Of a DNA stretch of 60,000 nucleotides, positions 42,914-55,833 are shown one piece after another. Under the pieces are notes generated by a model, which was given only the letters and a program-made list of their open reading frames with translations, did no database searches and was not told where the DNA came from. The translations under genes were made by a program, and so were the position numbers. Source of the stretch: Symsagittifera roscoffensis (Eukaryota > Xenacoelomorpha > Acoela > Convolutidae); contig NC_087069.1 in assembly GCF_963678635.1 (NCBI RefSeq), forward strand, positions 42,734,688 to 42,794,687, written 5' to 3'. How positions within the stretch are numbered: position 1 is the stretch's first letter; every line of letters starts with the position of its first letter.

Positions 42914-45900
42914 CTTGATTTTGTGGTTGAACTTATTATTGAAGCACTTGGTTTGTGATAGTTGCTGACGTAATTATCTGCTTTTTGAGGTAAAAGGTTA
43001 ATTCTCAATTCCTATTTGTATGCGTTTTTTCAACAAGCAGATGGCATTTGTCATAAATGCTTGCCAGATTTTTTTAATCGGGTTTTAAAGCTTAATCAAA
43101 GTTTTAATTAAATCAAAGTTTTAATTAATGACAACTTAATATGGTTAGCTGTAAAAAAGCGGCTTTATTTTTAGGTCTTTTAGTGGGGTTTGGGATGGTG
43201 CTTGGTAATTAAGACTACTGGACATAAAGACGACATGACCTGAAGACGACAAAGAAAATAAATTGAACTGTTCGGATTTCTCAGAAGAAATGTGTGTACC
43301 TTCGTCCGAAAGTCTCATTAGAAAAGGCTGGCGGTTTATTTGCCGCACTCATTTATTTTTGGGACTCATATATCAAATTTTGTAAATGCGAATATAATGT
43401 CTAATTGTACATACTTGATCTAAATTTATCTTGGAAAAAAAATCTTGATGAAAATAAATCTAAATTTATCTTGAAAACCACTGATAAAACTCAATAGCGG
43501 AATTGAGGTTGAGAGCTTGCAATGGGTCTGTGAATTTGTTTCATAAACCTTCTTAAAAGTAGGAAAATTTGCTTGAAAAACATAAGACTGATTGAAAATT
43601 TGGATGTTTAAGGAGAGCTTTGATGTCATAAATTCAGTATTCTTATCGAGATATTTTAGTTCTGCTGATTTTTCTCGGTGGAAATTATATCAATGTTTTC
43701 AACTGGCAAAACATTGATTTTTTTTTGATATTTTTTTTCAACTTTGAGAAGGAGTTTTTAGAGTTGATGATGAACGTAGTTCAGACTCTTATATAGGTCG
43801 TGAGGATTTTTTTCAGGAAAAGTCTTGAAATTTTGTTTTTGCTGTTTGACTTCTTATGTTTGTTTATTCAGGTCATTTCCTTTCTTAAAAGGAAGGCACA
43901 CTCCACAATCGAACAGCAAAATTTTAAAGGTCACGAAAAACGTGATCGAATTCTAATTTCGAAAGTGGAATTAAATTTTCAGATTACTCAGCCAAATAAA
44001 AATTTACTCATTGATCCAGTGTTCTCAATTTGGTTTAATTTTTCTGAAAAAATTTCATTACACTTGTGATAAGCAAGAATATTGCAACCGGGTACTAGAT
44101 TTTTTTCCCGTAAATAACTTTGTTCACAGTACCCATTCATCTCCTGAATGGACTTATTCATCTCTGACATGCCTTATTTCTTGAAATTGAAAATAAAGTT
44201 CGTCTTCTAGGCAGTTGAGTTAATAGTTGCAGTACGTTTGGGGAGTAATAATTTTTTCAAATATATTTGAAAAAACGTTGATTTTTTTCGGATTCGTGGT
44301 TTTCGGCCTAGTTTCTGTCGCTTCAATTTCCGTTTTCTTTTTCAAATCTCATTTATTTTATCTGGTACTAATTTTTATCAACCTAATTTGTAAAGCATTG
44401 ATTTTATTTTGATCGTATTTTTTCCTGATATAATTCTGTAATTTCATTTTACCACGTCTAATTTTGATTAACTTTTTTGAATTTTTTTTCGACTTAATGG
44501 TTTCGGCTGATGTTACATCGGCTTAGTCAACTTATCTTTTGTTGTAATTCCTGTTCGCCAAAATCAGGTTTTATGAAAGAGCATGGTATTGGGTTCATAT
44601 TTTTAGTTTTTTGAGACGCTTTTCAAATTTTTTTCATATTTCAACAAAATTTCAGCTCAGTAGAAAACTACTATCGAAATTCAAAAAAGAGGCTTATCAA
44701 TGAAAAGAGAGCCTAATACCCTAGGTGCCTGCATGATCCCCTTGTCTCATTGCTTTGTACCTTACCCTACTGCATACAGACTTCGAAAAGGTATGTGGGG
44801 GAAATATTTTCCCGATTTTTTTGATTTTTTCGTTTTCTCGGTTACTGCACTCCCAAATCTAAGATTTTAGGTTCAATGCCTAGAACGCGTTATGGGAATC
44901 TAAACTGCACAAGCGATCACTCAAATCTTTCAAAAGTTATGGCGCTCGGAAAAGTCAGTAATTGTTTTTTGTACTCTCTTTTCAAGCCATTTTGACTTAA
45001 TTTTCGAAAAATGAACTCTCAAATCTTAATGCGTTCAATTGAAACAACAGATTTTGTGATTCTCTACAGCTTAAGCGGATACGTCCAATATTTTACTAAA
45101 AAAGGTATGAATCGCGGAACAGTCCAGTTTTTGTTTTTCGGACCGTTTTTTGAAAACTTGACTTTTCTTGAAAGCTATCAATTCAATCGAGAAACCCAGT
45201 TCTCGTAATATTCCATGTTTAAGCGGCCACGAATTTCTCATTGCATAAAAAAGTGATAGGTATCGCAAGTCAAGTTCTTGTATTTTCGACCGTTGTTAGA
45301 AACTTTTTGAATTTCATAGAAACTATCCAATCAATTGAGATGAAGGGTTCAATCGAAAAGACCGGTTGCGAGAATTTTTCCTACAGAAGCGTCACCTCCG
45401 CGTCCTTTAGTAAAGAAGCAACTAAGGTTTCGGGCAAAGTCAGATTTTTGAAATTACCCATTTCATCCCGAATAAGTACAACAAATTCCAAAAATATCAA
45501 ACAGCTCCACTTTTGACTGGGCCTGGAAAGGTGGTGGCCTGGAAATTTGAAAGTTGGCTATGTTTTGGTTGTTTTTTGTCTTGAAAAAGCCATGTCTGTT
45601 GAGTGAATGATAGACGCGGACAAGCGTTATTTCATTTAATCCATTTAATCTTGAGAAATGAGCAGCAAGAAAAGAATGTCAGGATTCAGACTAGGATTAC
45701 AGTTTAAGTTTTCAACCTGTTTTTATTGGCACCATTGTTTGTTTTTAACAGAGATGGCATCAATTCAAGATTTCACCTCGAAACAGAAACAAGAAATTGA
45801 GTAAACTTTCCGCTACCTGAATTTTAAAAAATTAATAGAAAAATGACTTTTAAGCAAACTGATACGTGTTTCGCAAGTCGCATAACTAATTTTCAGTTCT

Positions 45901-46614
45901 TTTTACAAACAAAAACCGAACTATTCTTTTGTTGAATCAAAACAACGTGACTTTGCAACCAAAATGTTGTTGGCTTCAATATGTAAATGGACAGATTCAA
46001 AAGCGATCAATTTTAGATAGGATACATACATAACATTGAAGTATTTGATCAAATTTCGTAAATTTCAGTAACTGCGGGAAAAGTTAACTTTCTTTTTGTC
46101 CAGTTCATTTTTTCAAGGCATATCGCATTTTGTTTGATTTATAACAAGTTAAATGTACTCTCAATTTGATGTTATCTCATTTTTAATGCTATATTTCAAT
46201 TCGTTACCCCACGCCTCAAGAATATTCCTTGCAAAGTAACTATATTTGCCTGGCTCAGAAGTTTTTTGAAATTCTAAAAATGAATTTTTTAAAATTACTG
46301 ACAGTAGAAAATAAGTGATCCCATGACTCAGTAATCCAATCAAGCCTTATCAAATCGAATTATAAACTTTTTTGGGTTGTAAACCTTTTAAACAATTACC
46401 TGAACCAATCGATTTTTTGTCTTATAACAAACTCAAGATTTTTAATTTCTCCGGGAATTTTGATCCAGAAGTTATATTTACGTTTGGGATGTCAAAGGTT
46501 CAAATCTGGCGAGGAATTATTTTTCGAACGGGAAAAATTTTGTTTCAAAAACTTTTTGTTCTATTCGTCTTTTGTTGGCTAATTTACCACAGCACAAATT
46601 TTTAGTGGTGTAAA
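42914..46614. other. Gene-poor AT-rich region downstream of COG3
   Basis: I find no conserved ORF over 3.7 kb. The only recognised structure is a dispersed repeat at 43720-43990. Weak internal similarity between about 45115-45200 and 45280-45390 (TTTCGACCGTT, GAAACT, TCAATCGA) hints at an old duplication. Confidence 0.5.
43720..43990 (+). repeat. Dispersed repeat, copy 2
   Basis: Diverged counterpart of 32700-32960 with the blocks in the same order, including CTTATATAGGTCGTGAGGATTTTTT and TTAAAAGGAAGGCACACTCCA. Confidence 0.6.
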
Positions 46615-48110
46615 AAGTTTTTATTGAAACTATTTTAGAGATATTCGTAGGAACCGTAAATTTACTAGATCTATTTAGTAATTTACTGTTCTTTTTCGCT
46701 TAGAATTTTATTTGGCCTCAAATTTTTTGGCTTTTGTTTATCGGCTTAGTGACGTAAAATTGCTCTGTTGTAGAGAAAAGTAGATATGTTTCTCGATGAA
46801 GGAGGGTGGATAAAAGTTTATAATTTCAGAATTTTGTGCCAAAAATTTGCTTACCTATCAGCGGGTTTGTTTTTATTTTTTTGCGGGTTAGTTACCTCTC
46901 GATAAATGATTGAATAATTATTCACCGCCGGCGATTGCGTTTGTGAAAGTATTTTTCTCAAATTGAACAGTTTGCAGACAAAAATTTCTTATTTTACTTT
47001 TGTGTTTTATTTTTTTTTTCAATTTTTTTTCGATTAAATGGATGCACGAAAAATTTCTGTCTGCTTTTTTTTGCAATGCTACGATGTTGTGATCCGTCAT
47101 TATTACTCTTCAGAACAGGATTTTTTTATTCGTTCATTTTTGTTTTGTAGTTAAATAAAATTTTGATTACAAAAAAACGGCCCGCTCTTTCAAAGAAAAA
47201 ATTTTTTGCGGTGAAATAATATTTCCAAAAAAAGGATACATAAGTTATAATATGACCTGAAAGAACAAAACTTGTAATCTCAAGCTTAATGTCTCGTTTC
47301 TGTTTGGGGAATAAGACGAATTGATGCCAAATCTGTTAGTTTAGCATGATGGCACCAACGCCAAAAACAAAAAACTAACATTGTTTTCCAGAAACTTAAC
47401 AAAAAACTGCCATGTTAGACTTCAGACGCCGATAGAAAAGTTTTCCAACCCGCACCGAAGTTTCTCGCAGAAAAATATGATATAATGAGCAAATCTTGCC
47501 AAAAATGTTGCCACTAATCCACAATATATAAGCAATTAGGCAACTTTTTCTATTATAATAGCTCAGAAATGGATTAGATTCACAGTGATTATACCGGTTT
47601 AAAATCCTATCAAAATATTATTGTTCTTAAGATTATAAAACATAGAATCTCAAGAAAACCTTTTTGTGCCACAGAATCGCTCTAAAATATATCATTGTCT
47701 CCATAGAATCTCCATCAAATCTGCAAAACAATATGATTCACTGAAAGCATGATTTTTATTGAAATTGAAAATCTAGGCGCAGCTACTTTTGCATTTTCTG
47801 TCAATTTCTAAAGAATCAATGGAAAATCTCAAGCCCACCTCCGCTCAACCCCACCCTCGTTTGCACCCACACCTCCCCCCCCCCCTATAAATGTGAGGAG
47901 TGGGTAACCTCTCGTGCAGGGGTGTTGTCAACTTGAAGGGTAGGGGTGTAAACGTGGAAAGGGATGGGTAACCGTGAGAGGGAGGTATGTATAGAAAGGT
48001 GAGAAGTTTTGAATAATTGTTTCTGAATAATACTTGAGAAAGTCGTCGCTCAAATATTTTTTTTTGGTGGACAGGTGAGAAAACATGGAAGAAGTTTGTT
48101 GCTGCTGTGC
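46615..48110 (+). repeat. 1.5-kb tandem duplication, copy 1
   Basis: Nearly identical to 48111-49611 with few substitutions and short indels. The unit starts AAGTTTTTATTGAAAC. No ORF is conserved. Confidence 0.97.
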
Positions 48111-49611
48111 AAGTTTTTATTGAAACTATTTTAGAGATATTCGTAGGAACCGTAAATTTACTAGATCTATTTCGTAATTTACTGTTCTTTTTCGCTTAGA
48201 ATTTTATTTGGCCTCAAATTTTTTGGCTTTTGTTTATCGGCTTAGTGACGTAAAATTGCTCTGTTGTAGAGAAAAGTAGATCTGTTTCTCGATGAAGGAG
48301 GGTGGATAAAAGTTTATAATTTCAGAATTTTGTGCCAAAAATTTGCTTACCTATCAGCGGGTTTGTTTTTATTTTTTTGCGGGTTAGTTACCTCTCGATA
48401 AATGATTGAATAATTATTCACCGCCGGCGATTGCGTTTGTGAAAGTATTTTTCTCAAATTGAACAGTTTGCAGACAAAAATTTCTTATTTTACTTTTGTG
48501 TTTTATTTTTTTTTTCAATTTTTTTTCGATTAAATGGATGCACGAAAAATTTATGTCTGCTTTTTTTGCAATGCTACGATGTTGTGATCCGTCATTATTA
48601 CTCTTCAGAACAGGATTTTTTTATTCGTTCATTTTTGTTTTGTAGTTAAATAAAATTTTGATTACAAAAAAACGGCCCGCTCTTTCAATTAAAAGAAAAA
48701 AATTTTTGCGGTGAAATAATATTTCCAAAAAAGGATACATAAGTTATAATATGACCTGAAAGAACAAAACTTGTAATCTCAAGCTTAATGTCTCGTTTTT
48801 GTTTGGGGAATAAGACGAATTGATGCCAAATCTGTTAGTTTAGCATGATGGCACCAACGCCAAAAACAAAACACTAACATTGTTTTCCAGAAACTTAACA
48901 AAAAACTGCCATGTTAGACTTCAGACGCCGATAGAAAAGTTTTCCAACCCGCACCGAAGTTTCTCGCAGAAAAATATGATATAATGAGCAAATCTTGCCA
49001 AAAATGTTGCCACTAATCCACAATATATAAGCAATTAGGCAACTTTTTCTATTATAATAGCTCAGAAATGGATTAGATTCACAGTGATTATACCGGTTTA
49101 AAATCCTATCAAAATATTATTGTTCTTAAGATTATAAAACATAGAATCTCAAGAAAACCTTTTTGTGCCACAGAATCGCTCTAAAATATATCATTGTCTC
49201 CATAGAATCTCCATCAAATCTGCAAAACAACATGATTCACTGAAAGCATGATTTTTATTGAAATTGAAAATCTAGGCGCAGCTACTTTTGCATTTTCTGT
49301 CAAATTCTAAAGAATCAATGGAAAATCTCTAGCCCACCTCCGCTCAACCCCACCCTCGTTTGCACCCACACCTCCCCCCCCCCCTATAAATGTGAGGAGT
49401 GGGTAACCTCTCGTGCAGGGGGTGTTGTCAACTTGAAGGGTAGGGGTGTAAACGTGGAAAGGGATGGGTAACCGTGAGAGGGAGGTATGTATAGAAAGGT
49501 TAGAAGTTTTGAATAATTGTTTCTGAATAATACTTGAGAAAGTCGTCGCTCAAATATTTTTTTTTTGGTGGACAGGTGAGAAAACATGGAAGAAGTTTGT
49601 TGCTGTTGTGC
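48111..49611 (+). repeat. 1.5-kb tandem duplication, copy 2
   Basis: Direct head-to-tail copy. The bases after it (AAGTT at 49612) repeat the first five of the unit, a microhomology at the breakpoint. Differences from copy 1 include a 5-bp insertion near 48690. Confidence 0.97.
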
Positions 49612-49867
49612 AAGTTCTTGAAAAAACTGAACTGCCCTTCAATAAAATTTATATAGTCCAAGATTGATGAAACTATTAGTGGACGCAAAACACTTCCAGT
49701 AGTTTGAAAAATGTTGGAAGAAAAAAATTTGTAAACAATTGGGAGAAAAGCAAAAGAACTCATTGCGTAGAACTAGTAGAAGTTCGTCATTTTATCGAAA
49801 AAATAGGTCGATAAAAAAGCTCTCGCAAAGTGAATTTCGACAAAGCAAGTTGAGCTTAATTTAAATT

Positions 49868-50330
49868 AGTCATTTTTGCATGTACTTTTCTACATTTTTT
49901 CTTAGAGATGTTATGAATGTTTGTTACTCCATTGGAATTGTTATTCCATTAGTGTTTGTTAAAGTAACTTTTTTTTCAATCTTTGTTTTTCAAATTGATG
50001 AAAAATTTTGCAGTTCGATATCTAAAAATTCCACGGCAGAAGTTGGGTTTTAGCGTTGGTAGCGTCCTAATCCAATATTCCGATTTTGTTTGTAATGAAT
50101 CAGTTATGGGAGATTTTGACAGCCAAATTCCCGTAAAAGCTCTATATCGTACACTTCTGGAGACGACAGTGTTCACCACTCGATGAGAGGAACGTTGGAA
50201 TCGCCCAGTAGGACAATTTTTTCATTTGGTAGCAAGCAATCTATGTTTCCAGCATTAATTCCGTTTCACGAGGGACCATCTGATCAGACTGTTTGTTGAA
50301 GTGTTGTAGATAGCAATGATGAAGTATGGA
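49868..50330 (-). pseudogene. LINE apurinic-type endonuclease fragment
   Basis: On the minus strand near 50186-50245 a frame reads NEKIVLLGDSNVPLIEW then a stop, matching the GDFN-type block of LINE endonucleases. Downstream frames are broken and only weakly similar (a REFGCQNLP-like segment). The extent is uncertain. Confidence 0.45.
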
Positions 50331-50395
50331 AAGTTGCATCCATAAACAAGACATTAAATTATATCAATGGAACGCAGTTTGATTTCTATAAGCTA

Positions 50396-50566
50396 AAAAA
50401 TTTCTTTTTCCGAGGCAATTTTTTTCTGTTGGGAATCGATCTGGTTTATTAACTGCTCAAGAAGTAATCTAACAGAGTCTCCATTATTCAAATCCGTTAA
50501 AGAAAGTTTTTGCAGTAAGGCCATATTGAATTGTGAAAACGAACGTATTTTAAACGAAGATTTCAT
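50396..50566 (-). CDS. Possible small protein or first exon, unrecognised
   Basis: ATG at 50566 opens a frame of about 56 codons ending in a charged amphipathic stretch (DSVRLLLEQLINQIDSQQKK). A TATAAAAAT (50608-50616) lies about 45 nt upstream. No poly(A) signal follows closely and no GT donor is evident, so it may be chance. Confidence 0.25.
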
Positions 50567-51093
50567 GCAGCAAATGTAAAAGAACAACGCCACTGTTTTT
50601 TAGCTCAATTTTTATAGCTGGGCAACTGAAACTACGCGTCAGTGATAAAGAGAGACTGAGCCAGGTTCGGATAAAAAAATATTTTGGGCATAAATATTTG
50701 CTTTGTCTTGGAAAAAGAAATCCTTTAGTTTATAGAAATCAAACTTCGTTCAATTGATGTTAAGGCGCTAGTGGATGGTCGTTAAGATTCGTTGTGTCGT
50801 AGGTTGTTGTTAACTGGGTCAATTTTGATGTCTACCGGTTTTCCGTCTACTAGCAACTTCAGTGAATGCTTTTTCAAACGTGACGATCTAGCAACAAATT
50901 ATGAGCTCTCTCGTTTTGGAATTAAAGAGCTTCTACATGCTTGTATTTCTGACTCAGCGCTGGAGACATGAAGACAAAATCCCGCAGGACTTCATTGCTG
51001 TTGTTTTAACAGTTGCTTTCCTTTTAACTGCTTTCCGTGTGGGGTGTGGGTTTGCCTCTCACGAACTTTTCTAGCCGCCAAATAGAATATTGA

Positions 51094-51460
51094 TTATTTG
51101 CTATTTTCTCCTAGATTGTGAAAAATAGAATAACTACACTCGTGTTCGGCTTTTAGGATTTCAGAATGGACCAGAAATGCATTGTCAGAATTGTTAGAAA
51201 TGCCTGGATTTTTTTGGCTCTGCAACCGCTTTCTCGTGACTGGGAGATGATTATGGAATTTGAATATGTTCAGTGAATAGATTTGCGAAGGTTGATATAG
51301 CAGAGTGTATTGGTTTGCTGGCAGTGCATTTTTTTCTTTTTCTTCAAAATTTGGCATTAGTGATTGTTTGAACTCGGAGAAACTATCTGACAGCTCAAAA
51401 AGTTTCTCAGTGGTAGACTTTCCTCGATGGTTTGACTCTTTCAGCAATGAGACGGTTTTC
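51094..51460 (-). CDS. Possible terminal exon, unrecognised
   Basis: A minus-strand frame of about 120 codons follows a strong polypyrimidine TTTCTTTTTTTAG acceptor near 51461 and ends in TAA. The composition is protein-like (Ser, Lys, Asn, Glu-rich, no low-complexity runs). I find no upstream exon and recognise no domain. Confidence 0.25.
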
Positions 51461-51461
51461 T

Positions 51462-52650
51462 AAAAAAAGAAACTATGGGTTGTCCTTCGACAGAGAGAAA
51501 GCATTCGTTAGACATCGTTGTCGGTAGCCCACACAAATTCGGCAAAGGTTGGATGAAAGTCTTTACCCGTGGCGGTTTGAAAATGAGCGCTACCATTTGC
51601 TTGCTATTGGTCCTTCATGAAAGTGATACTTCAATCCGGGGCAAAACGGACGGTTACCGGGTTGTGCAAAACTTACTATTACTTTTCTCAAGTTGTTGTG
51701 GTTCAATTCACCCGGAAGGGTAAACAGAGAAAGATCAATGTGGAGGGTGGATCTTTTTTGGAGGTCATCAAAAGTGGACCCAAAAGTACTCCAAATGTTG
51801 ACTCAAAATGCCCACTCCTCATCAGTTAACATTTTTCAAGGCACAATATTGGGTTCGTTTACTAAGTTGTTCTGTAGCTGCTTCTGTATCCGCTTTCGTG
51901 CTTTCTGATTCATAACTTTTTCACATATCGGATCTATTTAAAAAATTAATTCCTACTCGTAAAACTACATCATGCAATAAAAATCCATTGAATCATCAGC
52001 CTCAATTTTAGAGAAATTCCCTCATTCAGGCTGAAAAGGCAAATGTTTCAATTGTTACAACTTCTCAGTTAAAAAAAGCCAGGCAATTTAATAATTGTTT
52101 TTCAACTTTTTTCTTTTTATGGTTTTCTTTTGCTTTGTCTTCTAGCTTTTGCTTTGTCTTCAATACAAGATACAGCTGAGCAGTCGAATTATCCAGAAAC
52201 TATTGAAGACAACTTGAGACTTGAGATGCTTCTCCTAATTTACTCGTGCAAATAACAAAATTGATAGTGTTGAGAGAAAAACAACCAATTTTTTAAAGTG
52301 AAAAAACTCAAAGCAGTCGCTAAAATTGTTCAAATTGTCTAAATTTTCAGGTTTCTACAGAAGTTTTTGTATTTTTGGGCATTTTTGATCGTTATTTTGT
52401 TGTTAGTATCCATTTTGTTTTTCTTGAAACGTAAAACTCCATAAAAGATTAACAATGCTGAATAGTTGAATAACCGAGAAACTTCTACAACCAATTCTCT
52501 AAAGCAGCCCTCAACAAAATTCGTTTCGTGCGAACATTTGTTTGACATTTTGTTAATTTATTTCTTTGTCCTAAGTTATAATAAAAAAGATCAATTTCTT
52601 TGTTTGTAGATGTTAATCAGCCACCAATTGCATGATGATGAGTTATGCCT
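51462..52650. other. Intergenic, nothing recognised
   Basis: Plus-strand frames near 51475-51830 are GC-richer than their surroundings and may be a decayed transposon, but I cannot match them. The rest is AT-rich non-coding. Confidence 0.35.
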
Positions 52651-52883
52651 TTTTTGGTTATACTCATAGGGTAATTTCAGATAAGGTAAACCGTCTGCTC
52701 GTCACGCTATCTTATTTTCGGCCGGTTAGATTCGTGCAACTTCTTAGTCTATTACCGATCTTAATCTTACTGTTATACCTTCTCGTCTCAATAGATCCAG
52801 TGTATACTGAGTTATGCGAGTTAGTTCTCGGAGTTTATCCAGAAGGAGAACATTTGTATTCTAAGTTTTATTTAAATTGCTCT

Positions 52884-52911
52884 GGTGCTGAAACTACAAG
52901 TAGTTTCAGCA
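52884..52911 (+). other. Perfect hairpin in copy A
   Basis: GTGCTGAAACTAC, AA, GTAGTTTCAGCAC: a 13-bp perfect stem with a 2-nt centre. Confidence 0.85.
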
Positions 52912-53704
52912 CTTACAAATAAGTGTTAAGGTTAGAGATGGAATATGATTGGTTAGTTATAAATATTTTATTGTGATATTCCTTCATAAGTATTTTTGGT
53001 CTATAAATACTAGTTTAGAACTCGTTCCACCCATCCGGGGTTTAGAGAGTTTTTAGTGTTTATTTGTTTGATGTAGTGAAGGACGGGTGATGTAGTTTCT
53101 TTTTGAAGTTGCGAGCATTGTCTTCTTGGAGAAAGGAGAAGTGTGGCTGTTTGTATTTGACGGAGGACGTTTGTTATGTTCAGGTTTCTAGATGGGTCTC
53201 GTTGATCGTGGTAGTCTTGGGTGGTTGTGTCAAGACTTCTGATCGATGCAATGGTGTATCGACTTCGTTAAGTTTAGAGCGAGACTACGTGCAGGGTGAA
53301 GTTTGATTTTTCCGTGTGAAGTGCCAAGATTAAGATTGGTACGAGTAGTCAACATCGAGATAGCCATTGGTCTGGTTCAATGGTTTTCCTTTGCTGCGAT
53401 GTTGAGTCCTTACTTTAAATCCTTTGAGGCTAGTGACTTTAGGCAGCAAATCGAATAGATTTGCTATTCCGAAGTTGAAGTGTGGTTGGGTTGTCATCTC
53501 CTTTGCTGCTCGTTCCTTGGGCTCTAAGCAATTCGTACATACTGCATTCATGGTTTACATATATAATTACGTTTTGTTAATTAAGTTTTAGCTATGATTT
53601 GTTATTAATTGTCCTCGCGAAAGCGTTTTACTTTAGTTCGGTTATTTTTTAAGAGTCGCTCACACTAGAGCAACTATTGTCAAAAATAGAGTGTGGGTCA
53701 CAAA

Positions 53705-53790
53705 ACGTGGTGTAGCTCGGTGGGTTAGGCCGGCTTTAGAGCATGCTCAGGACGTCCCTCTGGTTGGTGAGGCCAGGAGTGTGGTATAAT
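53705..53790 (+). other. tRNA-like block in copy A
   Basis: GTGTAGCTCGGTGGGTTAGGC resembles an RNA polymerase III A-box. About 40 nt later CTGGTTGGTGAGGCC is a poor B-box. The counterpart in copy B lies at about 57815-57895. Confidence 0.3.
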
Positions 53791-54669
53791 TTTATGGTCT
53801 CTTTGTGCAGAGTCTCTTTTTGTGCTCATTCTTTTTTTCATTTTTATTACTTGTTTTTCTTTTTTTTTGTTTTGGTTGTGCCCTTTTCTCAAAAATTGAT
53901 TCTTTTGGTTTGAGTTTGTCTGTCGATTTTTTGTGTACTATTTGATTGGGGTAAAACTTGAAAGTGGTTTTCAAAAGAATAATTTATCCAGTTTTAATCT
54001 GGTTTTAATTTGGTTTGGGTAACGCGGGGTTTTTTTTCTTAGCCATGCTATTAGTTTGTGGTTTTGTGTCGTTAGTAAGCTGCGTTGGTTAAATCAGTTT
54101 ACTATATAATTCCTTCCAACTGGGTTAAAGGAAAGTATGTAACGTGTGAAAACTAGTTAGAGTTGTTATCAGTGAAAGTTGAAACCTAAAATTTATTATT
54201 TAAATTCTTCTTCGTGGGCGAGCTGGGCGACTGTGGAAAGAGTGTGTGATTTATGGGCGAGTGAATGATTTAAATTTATAAAAGGAGCGTCTTGTAAAAA
54301 TGTTAGTACTCTTTTATTTTATTTGCAATTTTTCATGAATATACTACATTGAAATATTAATTTTACTGCTTTTTGGGGATTCATTTTTTAAATTTACTGC
54401 TTCGTAGAAGGGAATTTTTGCTTTGGAGGTTTACTGCTATTTGGAGGTAAATCTTACTGCTTTCATATATACTGCAATTTGTTAAAATTAGTTTAAAATT
54501 TCTAGAAAGTTTTCAATTTTTTATTTATTTTTATTTGTTTTAGATGATTGAGTGATGAAATCTAAAAAGAAAAGAGAAACCTTTATAAAGATTGATTAGT
54601 TGTGTTTGGAATTTCTTAGTTATAATTACCTAATTATACTTACTAAGGGTCATTGTCGGCAGAAAATCT

Positions 54670-55130
54670 ATTTGGGAAAAGATTGTGAATAGTTTCCGAT
54701 GATGTTAGGAGTTTAGCAAGCTAGCGGGTGATGTATTTAGTTTTTAGGAGAGGCCATAGTTCAAGTGCTTTGATAATATTTTGCTCTTCAATACTTGGTG
54801 AGAATTCGTGCGTGCGGTGTATTTTGTATTAGATTATAAAACTTATGGTTATAATTAGTGTTGTGAGTATATTCTAGGATTGGGATTTGGACGGGCTGTA
54901 TATATTCGTCGGGGACAATTAGTGGGCGAGATTCATCAACGTTGAAAAATTTGGTTAGTGGGCAGAATATATACATTTGTCTTATGGGGTCGTAATTTCG
55001 GATAATACCTTGCATATTGGAGTCTTTTACTAGCTTAGAACTGGTTTCAAAGGGGAAAGGGGAGGAAACGTGGGAAGTCAAATGGTGGAGGGCAAAAATC
55101 GGCTACTGGAACTGTTTGTAAGAGAAAAAT
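54670..55130 (-). pseudogene. Broken copy of the unrecognised repeat-family protein
   Basis: The open part (55081-54788) matches the C-terminal half of the protein at 58742-60000: IRNYDP, QMYIFCP, ESRP, IPILEY, YNLIQNTP. A stop interrupts the upstream continuation near 55100. A frameshift after NTP leads into matching sequence with another stop (KALELWPLLK, then AKLLTSSE). It is therefore a pseudogene. Confidence 0.8.
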
Positions 55131-55833
55131 TGAAGAAGAATATTTTTTCTCAATTAGAGCTTATTTTAGTTTTTCTAATGCAACGTTACTTTAAAAAAAG
55201 CGGCTCTCAATCAATTTGAATATACTGCACTGTTTTTAAGAAAGTTTTATACAAACTTTGGAAATCAGTGATTGTTATCCATTCTAATCGATTATAATTT
55301 TTTTGTTTTGAAAAATGGTAACGTTATAAACCTTTTTCATTCATTTCGATTAATTGTTTTTGATTTTTTTGAGACAGACAATGAAATCCAAAACAATCGA
55401 TTATGATGATGGTACGAGCATGTAATCGCCAGAAATAGATATCAAAAGAGGAAGTTTCGGTGACGGTAGTCACGTGGTTTCTAAAACGACTCGTGTTTTT
55501 TTAGTTAGGCAGTGCCACGTGTTTCTAAAACGGCGTTCTCTTGCTGGTGTTAAGATATAAACATGTTTTGGTGCAACAGATGAACCAAAGTCAACATAAC
55601 TGTACCAGATGCGACACAATTGTTATCGATTTACTTACTCTTTATATGTGTAATATAAAATGGTTTCAATTGTTAAAAAGGAAACTGTTTGCAACAGTTT
55701 TATGAAAAACTAGCCATCTTGAAGCTTTTTATCCGCAAACTCAAATCTGAACTTTTCTTGAATTGTTTTTTCTTTTTTCAACTATAAAATGGAAAACCAA
55801 TTAATGGCTTCAACGTAAAAGTTGCTCAAACAA
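55131..55833. other. Region upstream of the B-box gene
   Basis: AT-rich, no ORF. ACGTGGTTTCTAAAACG-like and CACGTGTTTCTAAAACGG-like segments repeat at about 55470 and 55516 and may be promoter elements. Confidence 0.35.

Larger units (their letters stand above)
52655..55130 (-). mobile_element. Unrecognised repeat family, truncated copy A
   Basis: Collinear with 56735->60000. Shared blocks run from GTCTGCTCGTCACGCTATCTT near 52690, through a hairpin near 52884-52911, CCACCCATCCGGG near 53025, GGTGGGTTAGGCCGGCT near 53717 and AGCTGCGTTGGTTA near 54077, to the protein remnant at 54670-55130. If the coding (minus) strand is the sense strand, copy A lacks the 5' part, as in 5'-truncated retroposition. 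Confidence 0.75.

Noticed and set aside
45011-45516. Two plus-strand ORFs (65 and 91 codons)
   Set aside because: No domain, no splice context, and partial similarity to each other suggests decayed repeat DNA.
49976-50186. Overlapping 67-codon ORFs on both strands
   Set aside because: They fall in the degenerate LINE endonuclease scrap; no independent support.
51475-51908. Three overlapping plus-strand ORFs of 70-82 codons
   Set aside because: No recognisable family; possibly a decayed transposon but not supportable.
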